Shown piece after piece: positions 21,083-28,489 of a stretch of DNA of 45,917 nucleotides. The notes beneath the pieces were generated by a model. It saw only the letters and a list, made by a program, of their open reading frames with translations. It was not told the DNA's origin and did no database searches. The stretch spans positions 12,844 through 58,760 of the forward strand of contig PLET01000046.1 of NCBI GenBank assembly GCA_003137095.1, in the 5' to 3' direction. The position numbers and the translations under genes are program-made. Position 1 is the first letter of the stretch; each line of letters opens with the position of its first letter. Origin of the DNA: Gammaproteobacteria bacterium (GTDB lineage Bacteria > Pseudomonadota > Gammaproteobacteria > Steroidobacterales > Steroidobacteraceae).

Positions 21083-21233
21083 TCGGGATTTTCCCCCGCG
21101 GGGAGAGCATCCCGAGGACGCAGCGGCTCCTCGACGTGTTCTCCCGGGCTTTTGTCCCGCCGTGTATCCTTTTGACAAGGACTGAGTCTCTCGGACCAGC
21201 CGCCCGCCGTCGCGGACCGGAACCCTAGACTCA
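21083..21233 (-). ncRNA. Guanidine-I riboswitch (ykkC class) 1, with expression platform
   Basis: On the minus strand the conserved blocks appear in order: TCTAGGGTTCCGG (from 21231), CTGGTCCGAGAGA, CACGGCGGGACAAAAGCCC and GGGAGA (21145-21140). These are the invariant parts of the guanidine-I aptamer. Downstream, GGGAGA can pair with TCTCCC (21106-21101) and CGAGG with CCTCG, which would dismantle the aptamer. Alternatively TCGGGAT (21115-21109) pairs with ATCCCGA (21089-21083). It leads the carboxyguanidine deiminase/carboxylase/ABC operon; guanidine should switch expression on. Confidence 0.93.
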
Positions 21234-21250
21234 CATTTGACCTAGGGCTG

Positions 21251-21266
21251 TGCAAATCCCATGCCT
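21251..21266 (-). promoter_or_regulatory. Sigma-54 promoter before riboswitch 1
   Basis: Minus strand AGGCAT-N5-TTGCA: GG at 21265-21264 and GC at 21253-21252 are separated by ten bases, the strict -24/-12 spacing of RpoN promoters. The predicted start, about 12 bases beyond the GC (near 21240), falls just before the aptamer. An identical arrangement precedes riboswitch 2, which strengthens the call. An NtrC-type activator would link it to nitrogen status (inference). Confidence 0.75.
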
Positions 21267-21374
21267 GACACGCGAATCAGCAAGCGGCGCGGGAATATTG
21301 CCATCAGACGGGCTGTTTACCCGGAGATTGCGCGCTCAAGGCTTTGCGCATCGTCCGCTCCGGCAGAGCGCTTC

Positions 21375-21400
21375 GCACCAGCACGGCGCAAAACCGTGCT
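21375..21400. promoter_or_regulatory. Inverted repeat upstream of sigma-54 promoter 1
   Basis: AGCACGG-N7-CCGTGCT (21380-21400) is a perfect 7-bp inverted repeat. It overlaps GCAC-N7-GCGC (21375-21389), an imperfect NtrC-like site. It lies about 140 bases upstream of the predicted start, at enhancer distance. It also lies 66 bases before the divergent allophanate hydrolase start, so it could serve that gene instead. Confidence 0.3.
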
Positions 21401-21466
21401 GCGGCGCCCCAACTTCGCGCGCACAAACCTCCCGTCCGCGGCGTGCTGCGCGATAATATTGGCCGG

Positions 21467-23293
21467 ATGTCGACCGTTGATCCGACCACTGACACCCTGC
21501 TGATCGAGGATCTGCTCGCCGGCTATCGATCGGGAAGCTTCAGCCCCGCCGACATCATCGAGACCGTGATGGCCCGCGCCGACCGCGCGCCCGAACGCCA
21601 TGTCTGGATCACGCGCCTGACGCGTGAGGTCGTGATGAGCCATGTGCGGGCGCTCGAACGGCGCTCCCTGGAGGAGATGCCGCTGTACGGCATTCCCTTC
21701 GTGATCAAGGACAACATCGATTTGGCGGGCGTGCCGACCACGGCCGGCTGCCCCGGATACGCCTACACCGCCGAACGCTCGGCCACCGTGGTGCAGCGGC
21801 TCCTCGATGCCGGCGCGATCCCGCTGGGCAAGACCAACCTCGATCAGTTTGCCACCGGCTTGGTCGGCACCCGCTCACCCTATGGCGCGTGCCGCAATAG
21901 CTTTCAAGGCGATTACATTTCGGGCGGTTCCAGTTCCGGATCGGCCGTCGCGGTGGCCACGGGGCTCGCCAGCTTCTCCCTCGGAACCGACACGGCCGGG
22001 TCCGGCCGGGTGCCCGCGGCATACAACAACATCATCGGATTGAAACCCAGCATCGGACGCCTGAGCACACGCGGCGTCGTGCCCGCCTGCCGCTCGCTCG
22101 ACTGTGTGTCGATATTCGCCCTCACGGCCCCCGACGCCGCCATGGTGCTCGACGTCACCTCGGGCTTCGACCCTGAGGACATTTATTCGCGCCGGCTCGG
22201 GTTTGCCGATGTGCGCGCTCGCCGTTTCGGCGTACCCCAGCGCGACCAGCTGCAGTTCTTCGGCGATGTCGAATACGCACGGTTGTTCGATGCGGCCGTG
22301 GCGCGTCTCGAATCCGGCGGCTGCATCCGCGTCGAAATCGACTTTGGGCCGTTTCTCGAGGCGGCACGTCTGCTGTACGAGGGCCCTTGGATCGCGGAGC
22401 GCTATGCCGCTGTCGGTGCCTTCATCGACGCCCATCCCGACGCCGTCCTTCCGGTCACCCGCCGGATAATCGCCGGTGCGGTCAAGCCGTCCGCGGTGGA
22501 GGCGTTTCAAGGCATCTATCGATTGCGGGGTCTGCGCCGCGCCAGTGAAGCTGCCTGGTCGAAGGTCGATTTCATCCTGACACCGACTGCCGGTACCGTC
22601 TACCAGAGCACCGCGATCGACGCCGATCCCATAGGTCGCAACGCCACCTTGGGCTACTACACGAATTTCATGAATCTGTTCGAACTCGCCGGCGTGGCCG
22701 TGCCGGCGGGCTTTCGCGCGGATGGACTACCATTCGGGATCACACTGGTCGGACCGGATACCAGCGAGCGTGCCCTGCTGGAGATTGCCGATACCCTGCA
22801 GCGCGAGGCCGTGGCCACCTTGGGTGCCACCGGCTGGCGTATGCCGCCGCGGCCGGCACCCGCACCCGCACCCGCAGCCGCAGCCGCAGCCGGCCAGATC
22901 GCCCTCGCAGTGTGCGGTGCACACATGCAAGGTCTGCCGCTCAATCATCAGTTGCAGGAGCGGAACGCCGTTTTCCTCCGGCGTACCCGCACGGCGCCGA
23001 GTTACCGCCTGTTCGCGCTGCCGGGCGGCCCGCCGCGGCGTCCCGGTCTGGTGCGCGTGCCGGCCGGCGGCGCTGCCATCGAAGTCGAGGTGTGGGGAAT
23101 TCCCACCGAGCATATGGGTTCCTTCCTCGCTGGCGTGGGGGCTCCCCTGGGAATCGGCAAGGTGGAATTACGGGACGGCAGCCAGGTGTGCGGGTTCATC
23201 TGCGAGGGCCATGCCGCGGCAACCGCCGAGGACATCACGGCCTTTGGCGGCTGGCGGGGGTTCATAGCCGCTGCCACGCCGCCGGCGCCATGA
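21467..23293 (+). CDS. atzF: Allophanate hydrolase
   Basis: Hydrolyses allophanate to ammonia and CO2, the last step of guanidine (or urea carboxylase) degradation, in the cytosol. 608 residues from the ATG at 21467; the open frame upstream overlaps the divergent promoter region. The amidase-signature domain covers about residues 5-450. The Ser-cisSer-Lys triad lies in FVIKDNID (Lys), SGGSSSGSAVA and GTDTAGSGRVPAAYN (nucleophile Ser). After an Ala/Pro linker comes the AtzF-type C-terminal domain of about 120 residues (AVCGAHMQGLPLNHQL; GGWRGFIAAA). Divergent from the guanidine operon; its last four bases overlap the SDR start. Confidence 0.95.
   Translation: MSTVDPTTDTLLIEDLLAGYRSGSFSPADIIETVMARADRAPERHVWITRLTREVVMSHVRALERRSLEEMPLYGIPFVIKDNIDLAGVPTTAGCPGYAYTAERSATVVQRLLDAGAIPLGKTNLDQFATGLVGTRSPYGACRNSFQGDYISGGSSSGSAVAVATGLASFSLGTDTAGSGRVPAAYNNIIGLKPSIGRLSTRGVVPACRSLDCVSIFALTAPDAAMVLDVTSGFDPEDIYSRRLGFADVRARRFGVPQRDQLQFFGDVEYARLFDAAVARLESGGCIRVEIDFGPFLEAARLLYEGPWIAERYAAVGAFIDAHPDAVLPVTRRIIAGAVKPSAVEAFQGIYRLRGLRRASEAAWSKVDFILTPTAGTVYQSTAIDADPIGRNATLGYYTNFMNLFELAGVAVPAGFRADGLPFGITLVGPDTSERALLEIADTLQREAVATLGATGWRMPPRPAPAPAPAAAAAAGQIALAVCGAHMQGLPLNHQLQERNAVFLRRTRTAPSYRLFALPGGPPRRPGLVRVPAGGAAIEVEVWGIPTEHMGSFLAGVGAPLGIGKVELRDGSQVCGFICEGHAAATAEDITAFGGWRGFIAAATPPAP
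22856..22891 (+). repeat. Hexanucleotide repeat in the atzF linker
   Basis: Three copies of GCACCC followed by three of GCAGCC, coding an Ala/Pro then poly-Ala linker between the amidase and C-terminal domains. Copy changes keep the frame, so linker length may vary between strains. Confidence 0.7.
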
Positions 23294-24090
23294 CTCTGCC
23301 GCCCGGCGACACGGCGCCCGAGGAACTCGCGCCGAACCCAAGCTTTTCGCTCGACGGCAAGGTCGCCATGGTGACCGGCGCTTCGCGGGGCATCGGCCGC
23401 GCGCTCGCCGCATCCCTGGCGCAGGCCGGTGCGGCGGTCGCGCTGCTGGGCCGCGACGCAGCGGCGCTCGGCGAGACTCAGACCGCCCTGGCGGCGCGTG
23501 GCTGCCGTGCGCTATGCCTTGAAGCCGACGTGGCCGACGGCGCCGCTATCGAGGCGGCCTTCGATCAGGTGATGAAGGCCCTCGCGTCCGTCGATATTCT
23601 GATCAACAACGCCGGAATCGAGGCGCCCTCGGCGTCCTTGCTGGTGAGCGAGGCGCTGTGGGACCGGATCATCGACACCAATCTGAAAGGTGCCTTCCTT
23701 TGCTGCCAGGCGGCGGCGCGCCGCATGACGCACGGCGGCAGCATCCTGAATGTGTGCTCGTTGACCTCCGCGGCCGGCATTCCCGGCGCGGCGCCCTACA
23801 CCGCGTCGAAGGCCGGACTCGCGGGACTGACGCGCACGCTCGCCGCCGAATGGGCCGCGAGCGGCATCCGCGTCAACGGCATCGGGCCCGGATATTTCCG
23901 CACGGCGCTCACCGAACCGTTCTACCAGGACGCGAACTGGCAGCGCACCATGCTCGATAAAATCCCGATGCGCCGCTTCGGCCGCCTCGAGGATCTCGGG
24001 GGCGCCGCCGTGTTTCTATGCTCAGACGCGGCGGCCTATATCACCGGACAAATTCTGTACATCGACGGCGGCTGCCTGGCAGCACTGTGA
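23290..24090 (+). CDS. Short-chain dehydrogenase/reductase
   Basis: 266-residue classical SDR. TGASRGIG (29-36) binds the cofactor, NNAG is at 106-109, and the catalytic Ser lies near 157-160 with Tyr170 and Lys174 in YTASK. The C-terminal GGAAVFLCSDAAAYITGQILYIDGG is complete. Likely an NAD(P)-dependent oxidoreductase similar to FabG or gluconate 5-dehydrogenase. The ATG overlaps the atzF stop (ATGA), so it is translationally coupled to allophanate hydrolase. No role for an SDR is established in guanidine breakdown, and the substrate is unknown. Confidence 0.9.
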   Translation: MTLPPGDTAPEELAPNPSFSLDGKVAMVTGASRGIGRALAASLAQAGAAVALLGRDAAALGETQTALAARGCRALCLEADVADGAAIEAAFDQVMKALASVDILINNAGIEAPSASLLVSEALWDRIIDTNLKGAFLCCQAAARRMTHGGSILNVCSLTSAAGIPGAAPYTASKAGLAGLTRTLAAEWAASGIRVNGIGPGYFRTALTEPFYQDANWQRTMLDKIPMRRFGRLEDLGGAAVFLCSDAAAYITGQILYIDGGCLAAL

Positions 24091-24142
24091 CTCCCGGCGA
24101 CGTCGTGAGACTCGGCAGCGCCACGAATGCCCGGGCAAGTTC

Positions 24143-24628
24143 CTAGGGTTTTGGGGCTACCACGGTGACGGTGTAGTCGGCCAGCAACAGCTTGCCTCGG
24201 GGACCGATACCTTGCACCGAAAATTGGTCGACGCCGGTGAAATCGCTGTTGGCGGTGTACACCACCTGCACCCCTCGACTCTTTTTCTTGTTGCATTCGT
24301 GACTGTCGCTCGATGCCGGAAAACTGGTGTAGTCGTCGGCGTTGACGAATGCCACGGAGCCGTGCTTCGGCGGACTCTTGACGTCCATGCGCACCAGTCC
24401 GTCGGACGTGCAGTCGGGGTTGACCGAATAAAAGAATCCCATGCGTTGCGGGTTGCCCGAGATCGCGCCGCGCGAAAAATTGGATGCGGCGGACGGCGTC
24501 TGGGCGACGTTGAAATTGACCTGAACCGTACGCGGCGCGGCATCGGCGGGCGGCGGCGTCACGTTCAAGCAGCCGGCGAGCAACCCCACGGCACTGCCGG
24601 CTGCGAATCCACGCCAGATTGTCTTCAT
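24143..24628 (-). CDS. Putative lipoprotein with Ig/cadherin-like domain
   Basis: 161 residues from the ATG at 24628, preceded by GGGAT. An in-frame ATG four codons upstream is an alternative. MKTIWRGFAAGSAVGLLAGC is a lipoprotein signal with lipobox LAGC. The rest resembles a single tandem-95/cadherin-like unit: SPPKHGSVAFVN then VVYTANSDFTGVDQFSV, the pattern seen in extracellular repeat proteins. SHECNKKK adds a Cys and a basic cluster. Function unknown; probably envelope-attached. Convergent with the SDR gene and 56 bases downstream of the hydrolase gene on the same strand. Confidence 0.75.
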   Translation of the reverse strand: MKTIWRGFAAGSAVGLLAGCLNVTPPPADAAPRTVQVNFNVAQTPSAASNFSRGAISGNPQRMGFFYSVNPDCTSDGLVRMDVKSPPKHGSVAFVNADDYTSFPASSDSHECNKKKSRGVQVVYTANSDFTGVDQFSVQGIGPRGKLLLADYTVTVVAPKP

Positions 24629-24684
24629 CGTCGATCCCATGGGCCCTGTTTGAACATCGAGTTCATCAGCCTGCGGCTTTACTG

Positions 24685-25986
24685 TCAATGTGCCGCGTCG
24701 GCATCGCGCTCGATGAGAATCAATCCTTCCGCATGCCGTCGCTGAAAGCCCTTCCACAAAGTCACGCCCGGGGTGCCGGGACTGTAATCGCTCCAGCGCG
24801 CCGCTGCCGGGGCATCCCAGGTGCCCTCGGACGACTCCGCCACCGGGACGTTCAAATAAGCCGCACGGCTTTGATCCCCCTTGACGTACAGGTCGAGGAA
24901 GGCCGTGATGAAATGCTGATTGATCGCCATGATTCGATCCTTTCGCCAGACCGGATCCTCGAACCAGTCCTCATCCCAGAGTTGATGCCGCATCGCCTCC
25001 GGCGTGGGCCCCAGGCCGATGTTGTGGCCGGCCCCCTTGAACGTGAGCAGATATCGATGGCTCGAGGTGGTTTCCTCGAACAGGGTGCGGCCTCCCGTGA
25101 GATAACCCACCGTATGATCGGCGTCTCCTGAAATGAGCAACAAGGGGGCGGTGATGGCGGCCACTCCATCCGACCCCCATGCGCGCACGCCCGCCGCCAG
25201 GGCGACGATCGCCTTCACGTTCTTGACGTGAAAATCCTCGGCCTTCTCGGCGCCGCGTCCGTACGGAACCATGTACCCGCCCGGGATTCGGGCAACGGCC
25301 GAGGGATCGAGGGTGGCACCGCCGGACGCGAGGACGCCATAGGAGCCCATGGAGTAGCCGATGAGCGCGGTGCGCGACGGATCGACCAGCCCTTCGGCAT
25401 GCAGCGAGGACTGCAAGGATGATGCAACGAAGGCGATGTCGAGCGGGCGGCGCATGAAGGGCCACAGGGCTCTCGCGCGGTCGCCGTAGGGTGGATCCTC
25501 ATGATGGATGGCCGCCACCACATAGCCCTTCGAGGCCAGATTCTCCGTGAGCCAGGCCATGCCCGCGGGCGCATTGCCATAGCCGTGCGAGACGATCACG
25601 AGTGGATATCCGCCACCCGCCGGCGCGGCGTCGCGGACCGCCAGACCGGTGATCGAGAACTTTACCGGCGGCTTGCCGGGCGTCTCCGCCGTGAAGGCCG
25701 CCGTGTAGGTTTCGGGCTTCGCACCAAGGGAGGCCTTGGCCGGATACCACACATCGACGGTGAGCTTGCGGTCCCGGAGCGGCGCTTTGCCGGTCTTCGG
25801 GTCGAACTCGAGCAGCGCGGGCTGACCCGGCTGCACCAGCTGCAAGGACCGCACGCCGACCGCGAAGGCGCCGAGATGCGCAAGTTCGGGAGCGTCGATC
25901 CCCGGCTTGGCGGCCGGTTCGGCGGCGATCGCCGATACCGACAGGCCGAAGATCCACGCGCAGGCAAATCGTGAGCAGATGGACAT
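24685..25986 (-). CDS. Secreted alpha/beta hydrolase (dienelactone/PAF-acetylhydrolase-like)
   Basis: 433 residues from the ATG at 25986; an in-frame GTG four codons upstream is also possible. N-terminal signal peptide ends near VSAIA-AEPA. Alpha/beta fold elements: VIVSHGYGNAPAGMAWLTENL (oxyanion region), nucleophile elbow GYSMGSYG, acid in LLISGDADHTVGY and His in FKGAGHNIGLG. Likely a periplasmic or exported esterase/lipase. Length is greater than typical dienelactone hydrolases, owing to an N-terminal extension of about 120 residues with KTGKAPLRDRKLTVDVWYP, as in exported PAF-acetylhydrolase relatives. Substrate unknown; not obviously part of the adjacent operons. Confidence 0.82.
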   Translation of the reverse strand: MSICSRFACAWIFGLSVSAIAAEPAAKPGIDAPELAHLGAFAVGVRSLQLVQPGQPALLEFDPKTGKAPLRDRKLTVDVWYPAKASLGAKPETYTAAFTAETPGKPPVKFSITGLAVRDAAPAGGGYPLVIVSHGYGNAPAGMAWLTENLASKGYVVAAIHHEDPPYGDRARALWPFMRRPLDIAFVASSLQSSLHAEGLVDPSRTALIGYSMGSYGVLASGGATLDPSAVARIPGGYMVPYGRGAEKAEDFHVKNVKAIVALAAGVRAWGSDGVAAITAPLLLISGDADHTVGYLTGGRTLFEETTSSHRYLLTFKGAGHNIGLGPTPEAMRHQLWDEDWFEDPVWRKDRIMAINQHFITAFLDLYVKGDQSRAAYLNVPVAESSEGTWDAPAAARWSDYSPGTPGVTLWKGFQRRHAEGLILIERDADAAH

Positions 25987-26113
25987 GAGGGAACGCACCT
26001 TGAGTTATTTACCAACCATCCTGTTCATGATTCCGAAGCCTAGCAGTTCCCGGGCGATGACCCCATGCATAAAGGACATAGTGCGTACCCACGCCCCCCC
26101 CACCCCCGGACGC

Positions 26114-27172
26114 TTAGGTTGCCGGCCGCCACGGCTCCACGATCGTCTTGAGAAATGCGGACTGGCCGAGGATGAGACGGCCGTATTCCCCGGGCAGCCG
26201 TTCGAGCGGGATGCCGGGGGAGATCACCCGGGAGAGCTGCGCGGCGAGCAAGGGCAACAGCGGCAGCACCTCGCGCTGCTCCTCGCAGAACACGCTGCAG
26301 CCGCGGATCTCCAGTTCGCGCTCCACCACGGCATTGGCATCGAAGGCCGGCTCGCCGCGGAACAGTCCCACCATGGCGAGACGGCCGCCGCCCGTGAGTG
26401 ATCCCAGCAAACCATTCACCATCGCCCGGGAACCCGTCGCTTCGATGGCATAACGCAGGCCGGACTGCCCGGCGAACCGCCTCACCACGTCGGCGCCCGC
26501 CGAGGCCACCGGTCCCGCCGAGCCCGCCGGACCCGCGCCCAGGATGAATGCCCCCGTCAGCGACGCAACCAGGCCGGCGCGATCCGTATTGCGCTCGATA
26601 ATGCCAAGCGGACCGAAGCCGAGATGATTGAGCAGTATCGCCGCCAATCCGCCGATGGGCCCGGCACCGGCGATCACGATGGGACTGTCCTTGGCCGGAT
26701 CCAGTCGCCTCACCACGCGCAGTGCCACGCCCAGAGGCTCGGCGAGGGCGGCCACCTGCAGGGGTACACCGTGCGGCACCGTCAGCAGGCGCTCCGCCGG
26801 CAAATCGATCATCTCCGCGAAAGCACCATCGCATACCTCGCCGACATAGCCCATGCGTTCGCAGACATTGGGGCGCCCCGCGCGACAGCTCGGGCACCGG
26901 CCGCAGCTGACGCGCGAATCGCCCAAGACAAGATCGCCGCATTTGAAGTCCGTCACCCCGGCGCCGACCTCGGCGACTTCGCCCGCGAATTCGTGGCCGG
27001 GCGTGATCGGCAGCTGACGCATCCATTGGCCGGTGCGAAAATTGTGCAGATCCGATCCGCACACTCCGGCAGCGCGCACGCGGATGCGCACGTCTTGCGG
27101 CCCGAGCTCGCGTCGTACCGGGATCACCTCGAATCGCAAATCCCCGATGCCGTACAGACGGACCGCGCGCAA
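26114..27172 (-). CDS. Zinc-dependent medium-chain alcohol dehydrogenase
   Basis: 352 residues if it starts at the TTG (27172) five bases after the HisD-like stop; no ATG or GTG fits the family N-terminus. Catalytic zinc: Cys38 (GVCGSDLHNF) and His60-Glu61 (PGHEFAGEV). Structural zinc: Cys90, 93, 96 and 104 (CGRCPSCRAGRPNVC). The nucleotide-binding glycine run reads VIAGAGPIGGLAA. It is a sorbitol/threonine dehydrogenase-like member of the MDR family and would oxidise an alcohol with NAD(P). Its position behind a permease and a HisD-like dehydrogenase points to a catabolic pathway for an unidentified polyol or amino alcohol. Confidence 0.88.
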   Translation of the reverse strand: MRAVRLYGIGDLRFEVIPVRRELGPQDVRIRVRAAGVCGSDLHNFRTGQWMRQLPITPGHEFAGEVAEVGAGVTDFKCGDLVLGDSRVSCGRCPSCRAGRPNVCERMGYVGEVCDGAFAEMIDLPAERLLTVPHGVPLQVAALAEPLGVALRVVRRLDPAKDSPIVIAGAGPIGGLAAILLNHLGFGPLGIIERNTDRAGLVASLTGAFILGAGPAGSAGPVASAGADVVRRFAGQSGLRYAIEATGSRAMVNGLLGSLTGGGRLAMVGLFRGEPAFDANAVVERELEIRGCSVFCEEQREVLPLLPLLAAQLSRVISPGIPLERLPGEYGRLILGQSAFLKTIVEPWRPAT

Positions 27173-27176
27173 GCGA

Positions 27177-28451
27177 TCAGCCGCCGGACGGGCGCCGGCT
27201 CGATGACACCGCGCGCGCATGCGCGTCGAAGCCCTCGTATTGCGCCAGGCGCCGTGCATCATCGGCAAGGCTGGCGTAGCCGCTTCGCGTGACATACCCC
27301 ACCGAGCTGCGTTTCATGTAATCGAGCACCGACAGCGGTGATACGGTGCGCGCATGCCGCCCCGTCGGCAGCACGGCGTTAGGCCCGAGCAGATAATTTC
27401 CGAGGGTGATCGGCGTGTGCTCGCCGAGCAAGACCTCGCCCGCATTGCGGATTCGTCCGAGCACCGCCATGGGCTCGGCTGCGAGAATTTCCAGATGTTC
27501 GGGTGCATAATCGTTCACGAAGGCGATGGCGTCCGCGAAATCACGCGTCAGGACGATGCCGCCATGCGCACCGCCCAGCACGGCCCGGGAGAATGCGACG
27601 CGTTGCGGATGCATTTGCCGCCAATAGCCGGGCAGCGCCTCGAGCGCCGCATAGGCGACTCGCCGGCCGTTGGTGACCAGGAATGCCGAGGAATCGGCGC
27701 CGTGTTCGGCCTCGATGAGCAGATCCAAGGCGGCGAGCGCACCATCGGCCGTTTCATCGGCGAGAATGATGGACTCGCTGGGACCGGCCGGAATGCCGGG
27801 ATCGATTTCGTGCGCCAGCAGGCTTTTGGCGGCCACCACCCAGGGACTGCCGGGACCGACGATCTTCAGACATTTGGGCACGCTCTCGGTGCCGTAAGCG
27901 ACGGCGGCCACCGCCTGGGCGCCGCCGCATTTGTACACTTCGGTGACGCCCACGCAGCGTGCCGCCACCAGGGTTGCCGCATCCACCCTGCCGTCCGGAC
28001 CCGGGGGCGTGATGATGATGATGCGCGGAACTCCGGCCACCATCGCCGGCACGGTGGTCATGTTCACCACGCTCGGAAAGGCGCCTTTGCCGCGCGGCAC
28101 GTAGCAGGCCACCGACTCGATGGGAATGTGGCGCTCCCCGGCCCAGACGCCGGGCTCAATCTCCTCGAGCCACATTTGCCCCGGCCTTTGCGCCTCGTGG
28201 AACCGGCGGACATTGCGCACCGCATGCTCGATCGCACCCAGCACCTCGGACGGCACCTGTCCCGCGGCGGCCTCGAACTCGGCTTCTTCGGCGCGAATGC
28301 TCATTTTCCCGTCGGTGACGCCGTCGAACTCACGCGCGAAACGTCGCAACGCCGTATCGCCATCGGTTCGAACCGCCTCGATGATGGGCAGCGCGCGGGC
28401 GCGGATGCCGTTCATATCCGGCAGCGCGCGCGCAAACAGTGCGGCCGGCAT
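27177..28451 (-). CDS. Histidinol dehydrogenase-family protein, probably not HisD
   Basis: 424 residues from the ATG at 28451; a TTG overlapping the permease stop (28493) would add 14 residues. Overall HisD fold: VACYVPRGKGAFPSVVNMT, AGPSESIILAD, AEHGADS, YAPEHLEI (catalytic Glu-His kept), GPNAVLPT and DAHARAV (zinc His kept). Against E. coli HisD as I recall it, the zinc ligands Gln259 and Asp360 appear as Glu and Asn (IEAEHG, LGNYLLGPN), and the substrate-binding His of NHVLPT is Ala. No his genes are near. It is therefore likely a paralogue, like sulfopropanediol dehydrogenase HpsN, acting on another amino or sulfonated alcohol. Operonic with NCS1 permease and ADH. Confidence 0.85.
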   Translation of the reverse strand: MPAALFARALPDMNGIRARALPIIEAVRTDGDTALRRFAREFDGVTDGKMSIRAEEAEFEAAAGQVPSEVLGAIEHAVRNVRRFHEAQRPGQMWLEEIEPGVWAGERHIPIESVACYVPRGKGAFPSVVNMTTVPAMVAGVPRIIIITPPGPDGRVDAATLVAARCVGVTEVYKCGGAQAVAAVAYGTESVPKCLKIVGPGSPWVVAAKSLLAHEIDPGIPAGPSESIILADETADGALAALDLLIEAEHGADSSAFLVTNGRRVAYAALEALPGYWRQMHPQRVAFSRAVLGGAHGGIVLTRDFADAIAFVNDYAPEHLEILAAEPMAVLGRIRNAGEVLLGEHTPITLGNYLLGPNAVLPTGRHARTVSPLSVLDYMKRSSVGYVTRSGYASLADDARRLAQYEGFDAHARAVSSSRRPSGG

Positions 28452-28489
28452 CGGGCCGCCGCCGCTGAAATCGTGGAAGGAGACTCCGC

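Noticed and set aside
21240..21466. A third riboswitch on the plus strand before atzF
   Set aside because: None of the guanidine-I, -II or -III conserved blocks appear on that strand in the leader.
26093..26106. C-rich tract (eight C, A, five C) as a possible frameshift in the ADH gene
   Set aside because: It lies beyond the ADH stop codon, so it does not affect the protein; the gene is full length.
27177..28451. Calling this gene hisD of histidine biosynthesis
   Set aside because: No his genes adjacent, changed zinc and substrate ligands, and operonic with a permease and ADH.
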